A stretch of 64,000 nucleotides of DNA. It comes from Antedon mediterranea. Taxonomy: Eukaryota; Echinodermata; Crinoidea; Comatulida; Antedonidae. This document shows, in pieces, positions 30,201 through 44,023 of this stretch. A program made the translations under genes and the position numbers. The notes beneath the pieces were generated by a model. The model did no database searches. It was not told the origin of the DNA and saw nothing but the letters and a program-made list of their open reading frames with translations. The stretch covers positions 23,079,070 through 23,143,069 of the forward strand of contig NC_092671.1 in assembly GCF_964355755.1 (NCBI RefSeq), read 5' to 3'. The stretch's first letter is position 1. Every line of letters starts with the position of its first letter.

Positions 30201-33200
30201 AGTTAAAGTACTTGAAAGACAATGTGAAATTTTGGTAATCATTGACATTAAACTTTTTGAGATATTTGTTACACAAATTTGTACAGAGAGAAATAAATAA
30301 TAAGAATAAGAAGAAGAACTAGAATTTAATTCGTCACTTTGACGAATTATAGGTGATCATTTTTATCATTTTAATGAAATTAACATTTTTTAAACATGCA
30401 CGTACGTTAACATATGATCGTAAAAAGCTGATGTACGCCATCCTATGACATGATGCATATACACTTATAGTGCTGTTGTACCTATTATGTTTCATATACA
30501 ATATGTACAGTAAATACTGTATATCTATATACAGTGTAGCATAGGTGAAATTACGGGACCCACATCATGCTCTATTTTTTTGGTATGATGAAATTATCAA
30601 AATAAACTCGAAGATGACAATTTCGAAAGATAATGAATTGAGCAAATAAATATAAGGATTGGAAGAGAATTTGACACGTAGAAGTGCAATGCGCGCTCTT
30701 TGAAATTTGTATAACTTCGACTAAAGAAATTTAAAAACTACTTTTTAACTTCAACTGGCCATATGATAACATCACAACATCCGATAGGCCTAATATTTAT
30801 ATGAATTCATATCTACGTTTCATCAGCTTTTATAATAAATTATAATCTTCAAGGTCATCTTTAATTCTGAAGAGCTGTAAGATATTCAAATGTATGGTGT
30901 AGCTGAAAATACACGACCTAGGTTATTCAAGTCTTTACGCATAATGCCGTCATCAAAACGAAAATGTTGACAACTCCTGAGAAAGATAATTAATTGGGCA
31001 AACACATCCTAAAATTTGTGCGAAAATCGGGCTTAAATAAAGGAGATGGGCTCTGTTGAATGTGATAACCCACACAAAAACATAAAAATTACTAATTTTT
31101 AAATTCAAGTGGCCATTTGATGACGTCATTCCATTTTGTACGTCTAATATGTATATATATTTATATCTACAACTTATTGGCTTCCATAATAAGTTAAAAA
31201 AATTTGGGGTCACCTTCCATTCTGAAGAGTTATATTCATTTTAAAAAGGCCTTATTTTTTACCATTTTTAGCACTTTTGTACAATTAATCTGCGCATTTT
31301 GTCATTTTTAACGTGCTCGTAGAGCACTATTTTAAGTCGGAATGAACTCAAATTTGGTGAATGTACTATGGAAGATGAGTCGAATGCAATTTGTACAAAA
31401 AAATGTTATTTTTTACGCTTTCTATGTACGCACGTGCAAAAACGTGTTTTTGCGCAGTAATTTTTTATAACACGCAAATGGCCTAATTCATGCTCTACAT
31501 TGATCAAAACGTAATTTTGAGCTTTTTAAATTTTTAACGCGCGATTTCATGCGCATGACCCTACGTGCGCGTGCATTTTTATTTGCTAATAATTTTACCC
31601 TTTACCTGAAGTTTATGTGTAGTGAATTTCATTAATATCTGATAATTAATTATGGAGATATGATTGATAATGTGATTTCACAAAATGGCGTATAAATGAC
31701 GTCACGGATGAGTGATCACGCTGAAAAGCATATTAGGACTAAGTTAAAGTATTTGAAAAAAATTCTGAAATTTTGGTAATCATTGACATTAAACTTTTTG
31801 AGATATTTGTTACACAAAATCTGTACAGAAAGAAATTGCGAAGAAACATTTTTTTTTTACAAAAACAATTTCTCACTAGAATTTAATTCGTCACTTTGAC
31901 GAATTATAGGTGATCATTTTTATCATTTTAATGAAATTAATTTTTTTTAAACATGTACGTACGTTAACATACGATAGGAAAATGTTGATGTATGCCATCC
32001 TATTATACGCTTATAGTGCTGAGTTATGCCTATTATATGCCATATACAATGTAACAGTATATACTGTATATCTATATACAGTGTAGCATAGGTGAAATTA
32101 TTGGACACACATCAAGTTCAAATTTTTTGGTATGATGGAATAATCAAAATAAACTCGAAGATGACAATTTCGAAAGATAATGAATTGAGCAAATAAATAT
32201 AAGGATTGGAAGAGAATTTGACACGTAGAAGCGCAATGCGCGCTCTTTGAAATTTGTATAACTTCGACTAAAGAAATTTAAAAACAACGTTTTAACTTCA
32301 ACTGGCCATATGATAACATCACAACATCCGATAGGCTTAATTTTAATATGAATTCATATTTACATTTCATCAGCTTTCATAATAAGTTATAATCTTCAAG
32401 GTCACCTTTAATTCTGAAGAGCTATAAGATATTCAAATGTAAGGTGTAGCTGAAATTACACGACCTACGTTATTCAAGTTTTTACGCATGATGACGTCAT
32501 CAAAATAAAAATGTTGACCACTCATTAGAAGAATAATTAATTGAGCAAGCACATACTAAAAGTTGTGCGAAAATCGGACTCAAATAACGGAGATGCGCTC
32601 TATTGAATGTGATAACCCTCACAAAAAGCTAAAAATTCCTAATTTTTAAATTCAAGTGGCCATTTGATGACGTCATACCATTTTGTATGTCTAATGTGTA
32701 TATACATTTGTATCTACAACTTATTGGCTTCCATAATAAGTTAAAAAAATTGGGGGTCACCTGCCATTCTGAAGAGTTATATTCATTTTAAAAAGTCCTT
32801 ATTTTTTACCATTTTTAGCACTTTTGTACAATTAATGTGCGCATTTTGTCATTTTTAACGTGCTCGTATAGCGTTATTTTTAGTCGAAATGGACTCAAAT
32901 TTGGTGAATGTACTATGGAAAATGAGTAGAACGCAATTTGTAAAAAAAAATGTATTTTTTACGCTTTCTATCTACGCACGCGCAAAAACGTGTTTTTGCG
33001 CAGTAATTTTTTAAAACACGCAAATGGCCTAATTCATGCTCTAAATTGATCAAAACTTAATTTTGAGCGTTTTAAATTTTTAACGCGCGATTTCACGCGC
33101 ATGACCCTAGGTGCGCGTGCGTTTTTATTTGCTAAAATTTTTACCCTTGACCTAAAGTTTACGTGTAGTGAATTTCATTAATATGTGATAATGAATTATT

Positions 33201-33857
33201 GAGATATGACTGATAATGTGATTTCGCAAAATTGCGTATAAATGACGTCACGGATGATTGTACTAAGGATTATGAGTAGAATGTGATGTATACATCAAAT
33301 TTTATTTTTTACGCTTTTTAAAAATCCTGTGCGCAAAAATATATTTTTGCGCAGTAATTTTTTAAAACACGCAAATGGCCTATTTCATGCTCTAAATTGA
33401 TCAAAACTTAATTTTGAGCTTTTTAAAATTTTAACGCGCGATTTCACGTGCATAACCTTGAAACACGTAAGTTTTTATTTGTTAATATTTTTACCCTTCA
33501 CCTGAAGTTTACGTATAGTGAATTTTATTGATATGTGATAAAGAGTTATGGAGATATGATTGATAATGTGATTTCACAAAATCGCGTATACGTGACGTCA
33601 CGGTTGAGTGATCACGCTGAAAAGCTTATTATGGCTAAGTTAAAGTATTTGAAAGACATTGTGAAATTTTTGTGATCATTGTTATTCAACTTTTTGAGAT
33701 AATTGCTAAACAAAAAGTGTACAGAAAGAAGAATAATAACAATAATAATAAAGATTTTGTACAATAACAATAGGTGATCATTTTATTCTAAATGATCACC
33801 TAATAAAGATTTCATACAATAACAATAGGTGATCATTTTATTCTAAATGATCACCTA
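27238..33857 (-). mobile_element. Head-to-tail array of four Helitron-like units
   Basis: Units start, in plus coordinates, at 27238, 28787, 30319 and 31876 (spacing 1549, 1532, 1557). On the minus strand each unit ends with a 9-bp-stem hairpin (aattcgtca-aag-tgacgaatt), then aaatt, then CTAG followed by T, the layout of a Helitron 3' end. The opposite end is ttctttctgtaca-like. Each unit has a second palindrome (actgtatatctatatacagt). The fourth unit is longer because of an internal duplication. The array closes with two taggtgatc...gatcaccta hairpins (33760-33857). No helicase or Rep coding, so non-autonomous. The Helitron or Helentron assignment is inferred from end structure. Confidence 0.72.
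33256..33640. repeat. Internal partial duplication in array unit 4
   Basis: From ttgtactaaggat at about 33257 the sequence repeats the last 385 bp of a unit (gcgcagtaattttt, acgcaaatggcct, taacgcgcgatttcac) just after the same region ended at 33255. Its closest relative by eye is unit 2 (both have gtatacatcaaatttt), which hints at recombination between units. Confidence 0.75.
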
Positions 33858-33933
33858 ATAATAATAATAACAATAATAATAATAATAGGATAGTACAATA
33901 TATATCTATTACTAGTAGTAGGCTAGTAGTAGT

Positions 33934-35422
33934 CAGAGGTCCCAACTTAGGAAAGTCCATTCGCAGGAGATTTTGTCGTGAACCACATTCAATTCGTCGG
34001 GGCGTCGAAAGTCAACGCGCGGGGAATCAAAAATCAACACGCGTGTCGTTTACGTCTCTTATAATTAACTAAATATGTTACATATACAGTATATACAATA
34101 TTTACACATAAGTTGGCTTAATTTTTACATAGGTTTATCCATCAGTATTTTTAATTTTACATTCTTATTTTTTTTATGGACACATCCTCAGTACAAAGAA
34201 TTTTAAAAATATATACTGTATTTTAACTAAAATTCAGTATATAAAATAATTTAACTTAATTACATAATGTACAATAAACACATAATAGTATTGCCCAATA
34301 GAATTTACTCATTTTTTTTAGGCACAGGCCTAGGCCTAGGGCTTCTACTAGGCCCTAGCTAGCTACCATTTTAAAACCAAAAAAAAAAATAATAATAATA
34401 AGAAATAACTATTCCGAATCCGTCTTATGCTACATTACGCGAGTTAACATATTATTTCAGATGAAAAACATTGAGTTTTATATTGTTTTATCCATACATG
34501 GAGATATAAAATAGATGATCCATACGTAATTACACTGGCATTAAAGATATAACATTAAAATGTAGGCCGTTTATGAGCTATTTCGCCGATTTCTTATCGC
34601 TGGGAAATTCCCCACCATCGACATCGATCGATCGAGGAGTAGGCCTAGGCTAGAATAGAGGCCTAGCGTGCATGCCGGAACGGGTGGATTATTGCTATAT
34701 AAATAACAAGTTTGAAAAAAAGAGCTTACGACAATCTTAGGTAAATTTGTATTAAACGTAGGCCTACTTGCTTGGCGAATCCATGCCTTTTAAATCATTT
34801 TAACATGTTCGTATTATCGGATCGTACAGTAAAACCAAATAAAACACCGCCTCAACAACCTCGTGCGATGTGCGATCTGTTGTTCTTTTTTGCAGCGGAT
34901 CAACATTGGTAGAGTCCATTAATTATGAGGGTGTTTAAAAATGTAATAACTATTAAAAACGTGTCTCAACCACTGTGTAATCAAAGCGTTTATTTAGTTA
35001 AAACTTGGATCCTCCCAAAATTGATAATCGCGTATTCCGGTGACCACGTGATTGATTCACGGTTGGTTGCACGCTTCTTTTTTTTTCTACGTCCGGCGTG
35101 TAGTACCGTGCATGTTTATATTATTGTTACGGTTTAACACAGGCAGTGCATACAAATAAAAACACAATAATAGACCACGGAGACTGCATGAATAGACATT
35201 GTTTCAACATCCTGCCTCACTTTTGTCTGGTTATATTGACTATTGTTGACCTGGGCTGAGCCTGGGTGTAACCGTAAATCAATTTGGCCAAAAATATGGG
35301 GAAATTTGAAAATGCGGTAAAAAAATCAAAATGCGGTAGAAAACGTCGAGATAGCGGTAGCGCGGTAGATCGGTACTAAAAGCGGTAGACTACCGCGAGT
35401 AGCGGTAGACTTGGGACCCCTG
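33934..35422. mobile_element. hAT-like TIR element, non-coding
   Basis: Ends cagaggtcccaac (33934) and the inverse of gacttgggacccctg (to 35422). The right side is rich in agcggtaga repeats (35300-35410). The flanks are a TAG microsatellite (agtagtag on both sides), so the 8-bp duplication is compatible but not diagnostic. No transposase. Confidence 0.55.
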
Positions 35423-35859
35423 AGTAGTAGGTAAGACCTAGCCTAGCTAGGCTTTTATTTTTTATTAGGCCTATTCATTTTTTTTTCATTAGTATTTAGT
35501 ACAAAATATTAATAGGCCTATACTATTACTATCTATGCATAATAATAGTACAATATAAAATCATATTATTTATTAATTTTTACGGTACTATATAATATAG
35601 TATAGTTAAAGCCTATTTTTATTATTAATTAGCCTATTGGAGTAGACCATATTAAGTAATAATAGTAGTAGTAGTGTACTCAACTACTGTTTGTTGAAAA
35701 ATTATTAATTAATATTTGCATAATTGTTATTTTTCAGGTGTAGTTGATAATAATAATATTTAATAATAATATCTACCAGCCTAGTTTAAATGTAAGTTTT
35801 AGATATTTATTGCTATAGCAGTAAGGTAAGTGAAAGGTAGGTACACATTAATTAATACT

Positions 35860-38800
35860 TAGAATGCCTCGTGTGGTGGTGCAACTGAAAACAGATATTG
35901 GCATATTGCAAATGCTCTACCAAACCATGCATTGGCAGTAGAAAACTTGAAGTAACATTTTAAAGTAAGTGAGATGGATTGTATTTGTTGGAATTGCCAT
36001 AGGTGGAATACTACTGAACAACTGATAGCAAAGTAACCAAAGGTAGACCCTAGATCATGCCTTTTTTCAAATTGCACAAATCTACACCAAATCCACCAAA
36101 CTGACAAAGGGGATGAATGTAAGTTAAGGCAATGTTTCCAGCTTCCAGAAGCCCATGTTAAACAGGTACCACAATTGGATGGTAAGTTTTCTCTCTCACA
36201 GTCTGAAAATTGTAGTGTATGTGATCATCGTACACCGGGTGGCAGCAATAGAACATGTGGCGATGATGTTGACAAATTTAAATCGTATTTGATTGCACTT
36301 AATTTGTATGCTGAAGATATGGACTTGCATTTATGTTTGTCATGTTTGGAATCATAGCATAGGTACTGTAAAGGTGAGTCATTCATCAGAGAACAGCGAT
36401 GTTCGAAACATTTTTTTCAGAGTCTCATCGATTCACTTCAAGAAAATGTTGATTGCCAGAGCTGCATTGATGTAAGCATCTACAAGTCTGTAATTCACTT
36501 AGGGGAGGTTTTGCTTTCTGATAAAGCAATTTACAATGCAGGAATCATATGAGTTACACAAATTAACTGAAAAGCAGATGAAGAAACTATTACTTAAACG
36601 TACAAGGGCATCATTAGGTGAATGTGTAAAAAGCTACAGTGTCCCTGGAAACAAACATTTAGGAATTGTTTTTAGAAGGTTTGGTACCGACATCCAGAAT
36701 TGTTTGTTGAAATCTCTATAAGAGTGCAATAAGGAGAATGAGCGACTTAAAAGGCATGTTGAGGAAATGGAGAGAAAACTAAAAAGGTTTAGAGGCTCAA
36801 GGTAAGTGTCATTTGATAGCTGCAGCTGATGATCTACAGTCTAGAGTGGTCACTCAGGCTAAGGTGTTTTCGATAATAAGTTACCTATTGATACATTTGA
36901 TTTCATTTCACTCATTAGGTCTTTAGATCTTGTTGTTTGGAAATTTCTTGTGCGAATAAGTCTAAATAAACAAGAAGTTATGTCTTTTTTTATAATAAGA
37001 TGATATTTAGATGGGATACTCATTACACGAGTACACACAAGTCAACAACACTAAGTCATAGTAAGCAATTGAAGAGACTCAATCTAATATGTTGCCTTCT
37101 GTTTTTGCAAAATGACCAGGCTTATCTTCCTTGCTAATCACTGATATTTGGTGACAAGTTTACACGCTCCTCCGGGAAATTTGTAAGTATCTTGTCACAG
37201 TTTGGGATATGTGTATCAAAAGACACTTTACTTACCAGAAACATGTTGCAGAACAGGAGATGGTCAATAAACAGTTTTTAGCTAATTCATTCAAAGTTGT
37301 TTCTATAGATAACATTGACAAAAACTCACAATATGCAGCTGTCCGATCATCGGAGCACTCGCGTGGATTCACGGTACCTTAATTCAAGCTGTTCAATCCT
37401 ACTACAGCATGTAAGACAAATGTAACTACTATTTCTCAGGTTCCCCAGGTAACTCAGAGCTGCATGGTACAGCAGGTGGAAATTGGAAGAGAAAAGGAGA
37501 ATTTGTCAGTCAACAGTGTCAAGTTATGACAAAAGTTTAATCAACTAAATCCACAGAGAGGTCGATGTTCCAATCTGAATATAGAGGACTTCCAGCTGTC
37601 AAATGATGAGTCTGCTGCTTTATCTACACAGGAACATTTTCTTTTTCAGTATATCATGACAAAGACTTCGGCAAAACGAAGAAACCAGAACTCTCTTTAC
37701 CAGGTTTGAAAGCTGCACATCATAGTGTCGGCTTTCCTAACACCAAGAAATCAGAAATTCAGTTTGTTGCAGTTCTTCCTGAACTAGCTGACAGCAAGGA
37801 GACAATTAAATACTTGTTGTCAATGTTTTATACTAAAAATGATATTGGTAATTCCAGAGATCAATTAGTTGTGGCAGGTGATGGAAAAACATACGACATT
37901 CTAATGAATTTGAAAAGGGAGTATGGTACAGACCTTCTTGACTGGATGTTACCCTACATAGGTGATTGGCATCTTTTAAAGAACTGTAGGGGCCCTATTA
38001 TGAAAGTGTACCTAGATGCAGGTCTCAAGGACTGATTGCTGAAAGGAGGATACCGTGGTGCTAAGCTTACACCAGTTGCTAATGCCACTTTTTTTTACAC
38101 AATGCATCATTTTCTTTTGCAGGTTTAGAAGGCTTTTATCAATTTCAGGTTAAAGCATTTTTTGATCGTACGGAATTGCGAGATGAGATCACATCTAATA
38201 TATATCATTGTATTTCTGCTTCTTTGAATAGTGAACATTTTTCATATCTGGATACTAGTTCAATGTTATCAGCTCACCCAGTATACAAGGAAAGATTTGA
38301 CAAGTTTTGTAGTGAATTATGTCTAAACAAGGCCAACAGCCATAATTCGCGTGCTAAAACGCATAGTGATACCGGACCGACAGACAGACCGACATAGTAA
38401 ACAATAGAGTCGCGTCCACGCGACTAAAAATGCAACTTTCAGGTTCTGGCATCACTTTGTTCATTGTGATATGTTCCACTACATAAATCTTTATCTTGCT
38501 ATTTGCAGTCAAAATTTTGATCTCAGGAATGCATGTGTTCTCCAGCTAACTCTATTATTCCATGCATTAGATAGGCACATGCATCTAAAAATAATTCCTT
38601 TTCATATACTGTAGCTGATCTAAAGAAATATCCTGCACACATTCTTGAATGCTTTTCACAGGGTGCATTCACAATTAGTATCACTGGCGATAATTGGTCA
38701 TGTGTAGCCATTGATGAGGCACATGAGATGGTAATCAACAAGAATGTAAAGATGGCTTTGACAACAACAGGAACAGAAGGATTATCAAAGTTAGTACACC

Positions 38801-39415
38801 ATCTTCCCCACCGGACACAATCTGTATGCAATTTATCCTTTGATGAGTCGTAAAATTGGATGTTCATCACCTCAATTTCTGTCTCCTTATCTAATTAAAT
38901 ATGAAGAGGAGAATATACTTGTTTTTTTCACAGAACTGCAGAGTGCTTTTATACCATTCATTCACAGGACAGGCTGCAGCACCAAAAGCCTCCACCGATT
39001 TGCTGAATTTCTTTGAATATGGCCAGCAAGATTTAAACGCTTACCTTAAATGTATAGTTCTTAATGTTCCAGGTGCAAAGCGACCACAACGAAAGAAAAG
39101 AAATATCACCACTTTCACTCCGCCAAAGAAGACTGTTGCAAAACAGAGAAAGGAAATCCAAAATCAGAAATTACAGATATCCTGTTTAAGAAAACAGGTT
39201 GCTTGGTCAAAATCACAAAATCAGGCTGTCTCTGACTTTCACCAAGTTCTTTCTCTTCCTAGGGCTTTATGTTCAGCAGATGGCATACCGCACAAAGCTA
39301 GTAAGGCTGTTCATCTACCTTTTTTAATTCAAGGTATCCTAATGCTTTCACAGATATCTATACTCACACCAAGGAAGCAACAGCATATGGGCAATTTCAC
39401 AGTAACCTAGGCCGC
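35860..39415 (+). pseudogene. Decayed multi-copy-type gene of unknown function
   Basis: Many short frames read in one direction with stops and shifts. Cys pairs occur in the first part (CSVCDHRTPGG, 36200-36240; LCLSCLES near 36340), a predicted helical piece follows, then the best conserved block 37706-38035 (FVAVLPELADSKETIKY, DQLVVAGDGKTYDILM, DWMLPYIGDWHLLKNC). 38050-38400 continues it (GGYRGAKLTPVA, MHHFLLQ). A basic C-terminal part is at 38960-39200 (RPQRKKRNITTFTPPKKT). The GD...GDWHLLKN pattern recalls a large repetitive invertebrate family (DUF6589-like, from memory), probably mobile. It is not functional here. Confidence 0.5.
38330..38432. mobile_element. Short hairpin-ended insertion
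   Basis: Interrupts the pseudogene. It contains gaccgacagacagaccgac and then an 18-bp palindrome agtcgcgtccacgcgact (38408-38425) followed by aaaaa. It looks like the 3' end of a small Helitron- or SINE-type repeat. Its exact limits are uncertain. Confidence 0.45.
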
Positions 39416-42400
39416 AAGTGTCTCACAGGGTCAAAAATTCGAAGAAGTCCTTTTTTTACATATTTTTCAATTAATTTTGAAACATACAGGTTTATATTTA
39501 ATAAAAAATAATATTATAAAGCTACAACTATCCGGACATTTTCACAGTAATAGTAGGAATTTAGTAACTGGAAGAATTTTATTGAAAAATTTGGAAATCA
39601 ACATCTCAATATTTTTTATCATAACACAAAAGCCACTGCTTATTTGGCTAATATTTAATTACTAGTACAGTCTAGTATCAATATAAAAAATATACTCGCG
39701 CTTTATATAAACATCATATGAGTGGAAAAATTGAATTTGTCTGAGAATTTTAACAATAAATGTTGAATAATTAGCAAACATTAGACTCAAATAAAAAAAT
39801 TGTTGTATTATATAGCTACAAATACAATAAAACCAACTAATTGCCACTTCTACAGCTTACTGTGTTAACATTTGAGGAAAAAAAAAACCACAATTAGTGG
39901 TGATACTGATAGTAAATACAATTATATCGAATCTCAATTTATTCCTGGTAGCAAACAGATTGAATTGCTTTCATTTATCTCAGCGGTATTTCTGCTTGGT
40001 GATTAAGAAATCATAAAACATATCTTTCTTTATTTTCATGGTATTCCAATATGTTTAAAAAATAACTACCCTCAACTTTAAATAACAAATTAAATAAGTC
40101 TACTAAACATTGTTGATTTCCCATGGACCCAACAATACCCCAACTATTTCATTAATAATTGTTTATTTGTAACAGTTTATTTGAAATCCTTGTCCTTTGT
40201 TAATTCAATTGTGTGACAATTAAATTAGATTGTACATGCTTATGCTGTATATTATGTAAAAAGATGATTCATGGTAATATCAGATTCTTAAAAAAGATCA
40301 ACACTAACACTTTGAATTCTCAAAATGTGTTCTATATCTTTATTTGGAGTTAGACTCGTACTACATTTATTAAAATCATAAACAAATAGCCGGCAGGCGT
40401 GTGTACAGAGGGGGCACAAAAAAACTATTACCTACTAATATTGTACACAGTTTTATTACATCCTTTTTTAAAGTAACACTAACAGTGCATATTCAATATA
40501 AAACGTCAATACGTAGTTACGAGGCGGTATTAACTAGGCTCATAGTTGTTTACCACTCCACGCCAATGATATGAATAAAGCCTATCTTATTAAATAGTAT
40601 CGCGCCCGCGCATATACAAAAAAAAGTTACAAAGGTTCACATATTTATATTAACGATTTTTTTTTTACAAATTAAATAATAAAAATAATTAATAAGCGCT
40701 CGGCTTATCAATGATGGAGGCATAAAAATGGGGGCGTAGGATACCATTTTACCAGGGAGATGTAAAATAATTATTTAACAAACATTTAACTGGTTGGTTT
40801 TACTGCGTTCGCGTACAATTTATCATTTGGATTTTTTAAGTTATATGTAGGTTATGTTAAATTGTATTTATCAGTGACAACTCTAGGAAATTTACAGCAA
40901 TTAGTTCTGTATGCCTAAAATAGTAAAATGCTCTAAATAAAAACGTCGGAGCTTCTTTTTTGTATTTCTGGCTGTTGAATGTTTTGTTGGCACCCCCTAA
41001 CTCTGCAACGATGATATCCATAATGCATCGTATTTCCATTTCACCGTTGTTGATATACTACTAGCTAGAGTAGGTTATTAAAATAATACAATATAACCAA
41101 ATCTAATATATGGGGGAAAGCTAGCTAGCTTATTTTCACAATGAGTGTACCACAGACTCTTTTCCTTGGCGTATTTTCCCCAGGCCTAGTTACTCTTAGT
41201 TTACTAGAGCTGCTGCAGTAGCTATACTGCATATTCGATATATACAATTACAATATGCCTATAGCCTAGCTAGCTAGAAGTCATCAAATTTACTATCTAC
41301 CTGGGCCTACTGTAACTAGGCCTACATCCCATTTTTATTTTTGTTTATGGTGAGTTAAAACCCGTAGCCAAAAAATCAACAATGATGATTGAAAATGAAT
41401 GAAATCTGATCCATCCATGTGATGCATGTATGCAGCGCACATAACACAGGCACATTTTGGGCGAATTTATTTGTATCATTCCATATATATAATAGGGAGC
41501 CACATGTATTCTACATTTTTATTAAATCGTAATTTATGGATTTTACTTACTCGTTTTAAATTTAATATACTGCGGGCCCAATTTAATATTTATTTATTTA
41601 TTTCCGAGTACATTAATATTATTTAAAGCACTTTCAAATTAATAACAGCACATTTTGTGTGATTCACTTATTAATGGAACATACAAAAGGTAAAGAAATA
41701 GCAGAGGGGATAAACAAGGCAGAACAGCCTGGGTGGGTTTTTATGCTTGCTAGAAAAACAACGTCTAGTAAAATACAGCACCAATTTTTTTCATTCGCAA
41801 AAACTATGAACTAAATCATCATAGGAAATTTATTGTACATATACCGACTGAAAAAAAAAAAATTGTACACTAATTATTGAAGTCAAGATGCTCCTGCGAT
41901 CGTAAACGTATGCGATCGTCGTCTTGTAAAAAGAGGGACAGTCCCTTTTCGCTTGGTAATACGATACAGTTTGTATACACGCGTCGTCGTATACGGATCG
42001 TATAATTAGGAAATTGTTTATAAATGATCGTATACGGTTCGTTGTTTATTATGCGGGCAGGAACTTCCGAATTGACGTATACGTTTCGTATACGAAGTGG
42101 ACTTCCTATACGAAACATATACGAAACGTATGTAAATCGTATACGTTCGTATACGGTTTTTTTGCAAAGGGTAGTGCTCTCAGTGACCACAATTTTATCT
42201 ATACCATAGATTCCACTTTTGTATGCTCTGTCCTGGTGTCCCGCCCAACCCTTGAAATGTCCTGCTTTCAATTTCAATTTCTTGTACTACCTTTAAACTT
42301 GGCTAGACAAGGTCACTGCTCACTCACAACTCAAGCACTCGGCAGACACACGATAAAACAGCAGAGTTTCGCACATGGGAATTTCAAAGTTCCACTGACT

Positions 42401-43798
42401 AGGAACTGTAGAAAACATATGCTAATTTTGAAATTTACTACTACAGTAATTTAGAAATTCTAAAAAATTTGCTAGCATGAAATTTGAGCTTTGATAATTA
42501 CTTTGCACAAGTGTATTTCATGAAATAAAATTTAGATTTTAACTTTTAGACCTAACTGCATTTACTCTTTGCACACAAATATGTGAAACATTTGCAAAAA
42601 CAATTTCAATAGGATGCAAAGAGCGGATACCTAAAAAAATAGACTTTACAATCACAATGAATCTATATATAAATTTACGTAAGGGCAAAAATTGGTAAAT
42701 CGTGCGTTATTTCTAGAATGTTTACTCGATGGTATATAAAGTTGGTTCGTACTTTCGGTACTAATTTTAACCACCTGATGTAACCCTCTTTACTAATTAA
42801 ATTGAGTTCAATAATTAGTTATTGACGATTAAAACGAATTTAGGTTCAACGATTTGTCTCAAATAGGGGTGTTTTCCAATCGTGGTATACACTGTCTAAT
42901 GGATGTAAATTTGAAAATTACCCGCACACAATAATACGAGGACACTTCGCATTTTCCTATCTCCTCCTACGATAATTGTTTTTAATAGCTGAAAACCGGT
43001 TGAACAGTTCGAGTACAGCATCATAATGTTGAAGACAGGCCGATTTTCTTTAAAAAATGCTATTTTGATACATGTAATATACGTTTTTACAAATGTATTG
43101 ATTTGTGATGAATGGAACATTCCAAATTATTTGGTTTAACCATAGAGGTATAGATTTAGATTTATGGGCCCCCTTGGAGAATAAACATAAATAGTATTGC
43201 AATGCTGTACAATACTGTTAAGGTATTAACCACTTTTGATCGCAATTTGAATCGCAAATTTCTTACTGTGAGTGTTGGTACTGTTAGTTTTAATATAAAC
43301 AAATATACAAATAAACTTTATTACTGTGAGTGTGGGTAGGCCCTACTGTTAGATTATAAACATATAATATACAAATAAATAAACGTTATTACTGACAGTT
43401 GCTTCTCAACGTTTGTATTAATTAATAATTTAAAAATATATAAACGTACGTAGTTGTGTATCGTTACATGTACTTTACTATTTCAATCGACTATGACAGT
43501 GAGAGTTTTAACAAAGTATTAAATCGTAATTGTTTTACTGTATTTAGTGGTATATTATTTATAGGCCTATAAAACATTAAAAACAATATTTCGTTATCGT
43601 GTATATTTATTCGTTTCTGTAAACGACAATGTATTATAGTCCTGCAGTACGTACATTTGAAATCTCCAATTTTTTCTCGCTGGAAAATACTGTGTATTCG
43701 AGAACCATCTGTGGGCACGACCTAAATGGTACGCGAGCGAAGCGAGCGTGCCATCTAGTAACCAAAAATTAACTTAAATAATCAATCTAAAAACTTAC
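39416..43798. other. Long AT-rich non-coding stretch
   Basis: No host exon is recognised. Short agctagctagc and AGGCCT patches occur at 41060-41330. 41870-42180 is rich in GTATACG palindromes. Frame 40857-41039 on the minus strand (IVAELGGANKTF) is unrecognised. Confidence 0.5.
41870..42180. repeat. CGTATACG-rich repeat
   Basis: More than ten overlapping cgtatacg / cgtatacgttt / tcgtatacga palindromes in 310 bp, e.g. gacgtatacgtttcgtatac near 42075. It lies between AT-rich flanks. The overlapping frames are by-products of the repeat. It is probably a decayed MITE or local expansion. Confidence 0.6.
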
Positions 43799-43844
43799 AT
43801 TTCTTCCATAATTTGTAGGTTTTCTTTTTTTTCTTCATTAATAT
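43799..43844 (-). CDS. Possible SETDB1 N-terminal micro-exon
   Basis: 46 nt with a strong acceptor (cctttttccag) and strong donor (gtaagttttt). In the frame open across both sites it reads INEEKKENLQIMEE, acidic and helix-like. It lies on the same strand and upstream of the SETDB1 exons, whose N-terminus is a Glu-rich coiled coil. The link is only positional. It could equally be a cryptic exon. Confidence 0.28.
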
Positions 43845-44023
43845 CTGGAAAAAGGAAGAGAAACTTTATTTTACTCATGACTGTGTATGAAATGGTTAAA
43901 AATGTACAATGATGATGGTGTCTGTTTAGTGTATTGAATTCTATTGTACATAGTAATGTAACAAGTAGAACTGCGGTTAAAATGGTATTCAATATATTAA
44001 AATTTTTTTACTACAAATTGTAA

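Noticed and set aside
27238-33857. Plain satellite DNA
   Set aside because: Unit ends carry a hairpin plus CTAG-T, and a truncated copy is found apart from the array at 24784, which fits a mobile element better.
40857-41039. 60-codon minus-strand ORF (IVAELGGANKTFNSQKYKKE)
   Set aside because: Looks slightly protein-like but has no splice context or family that I can recognise.
41870-42454. Overlapping ORFs of 135 and 146 codons on opposite strands
   Set aside because: Arise from the GTATACG palindromes, which give similar text on both strands.
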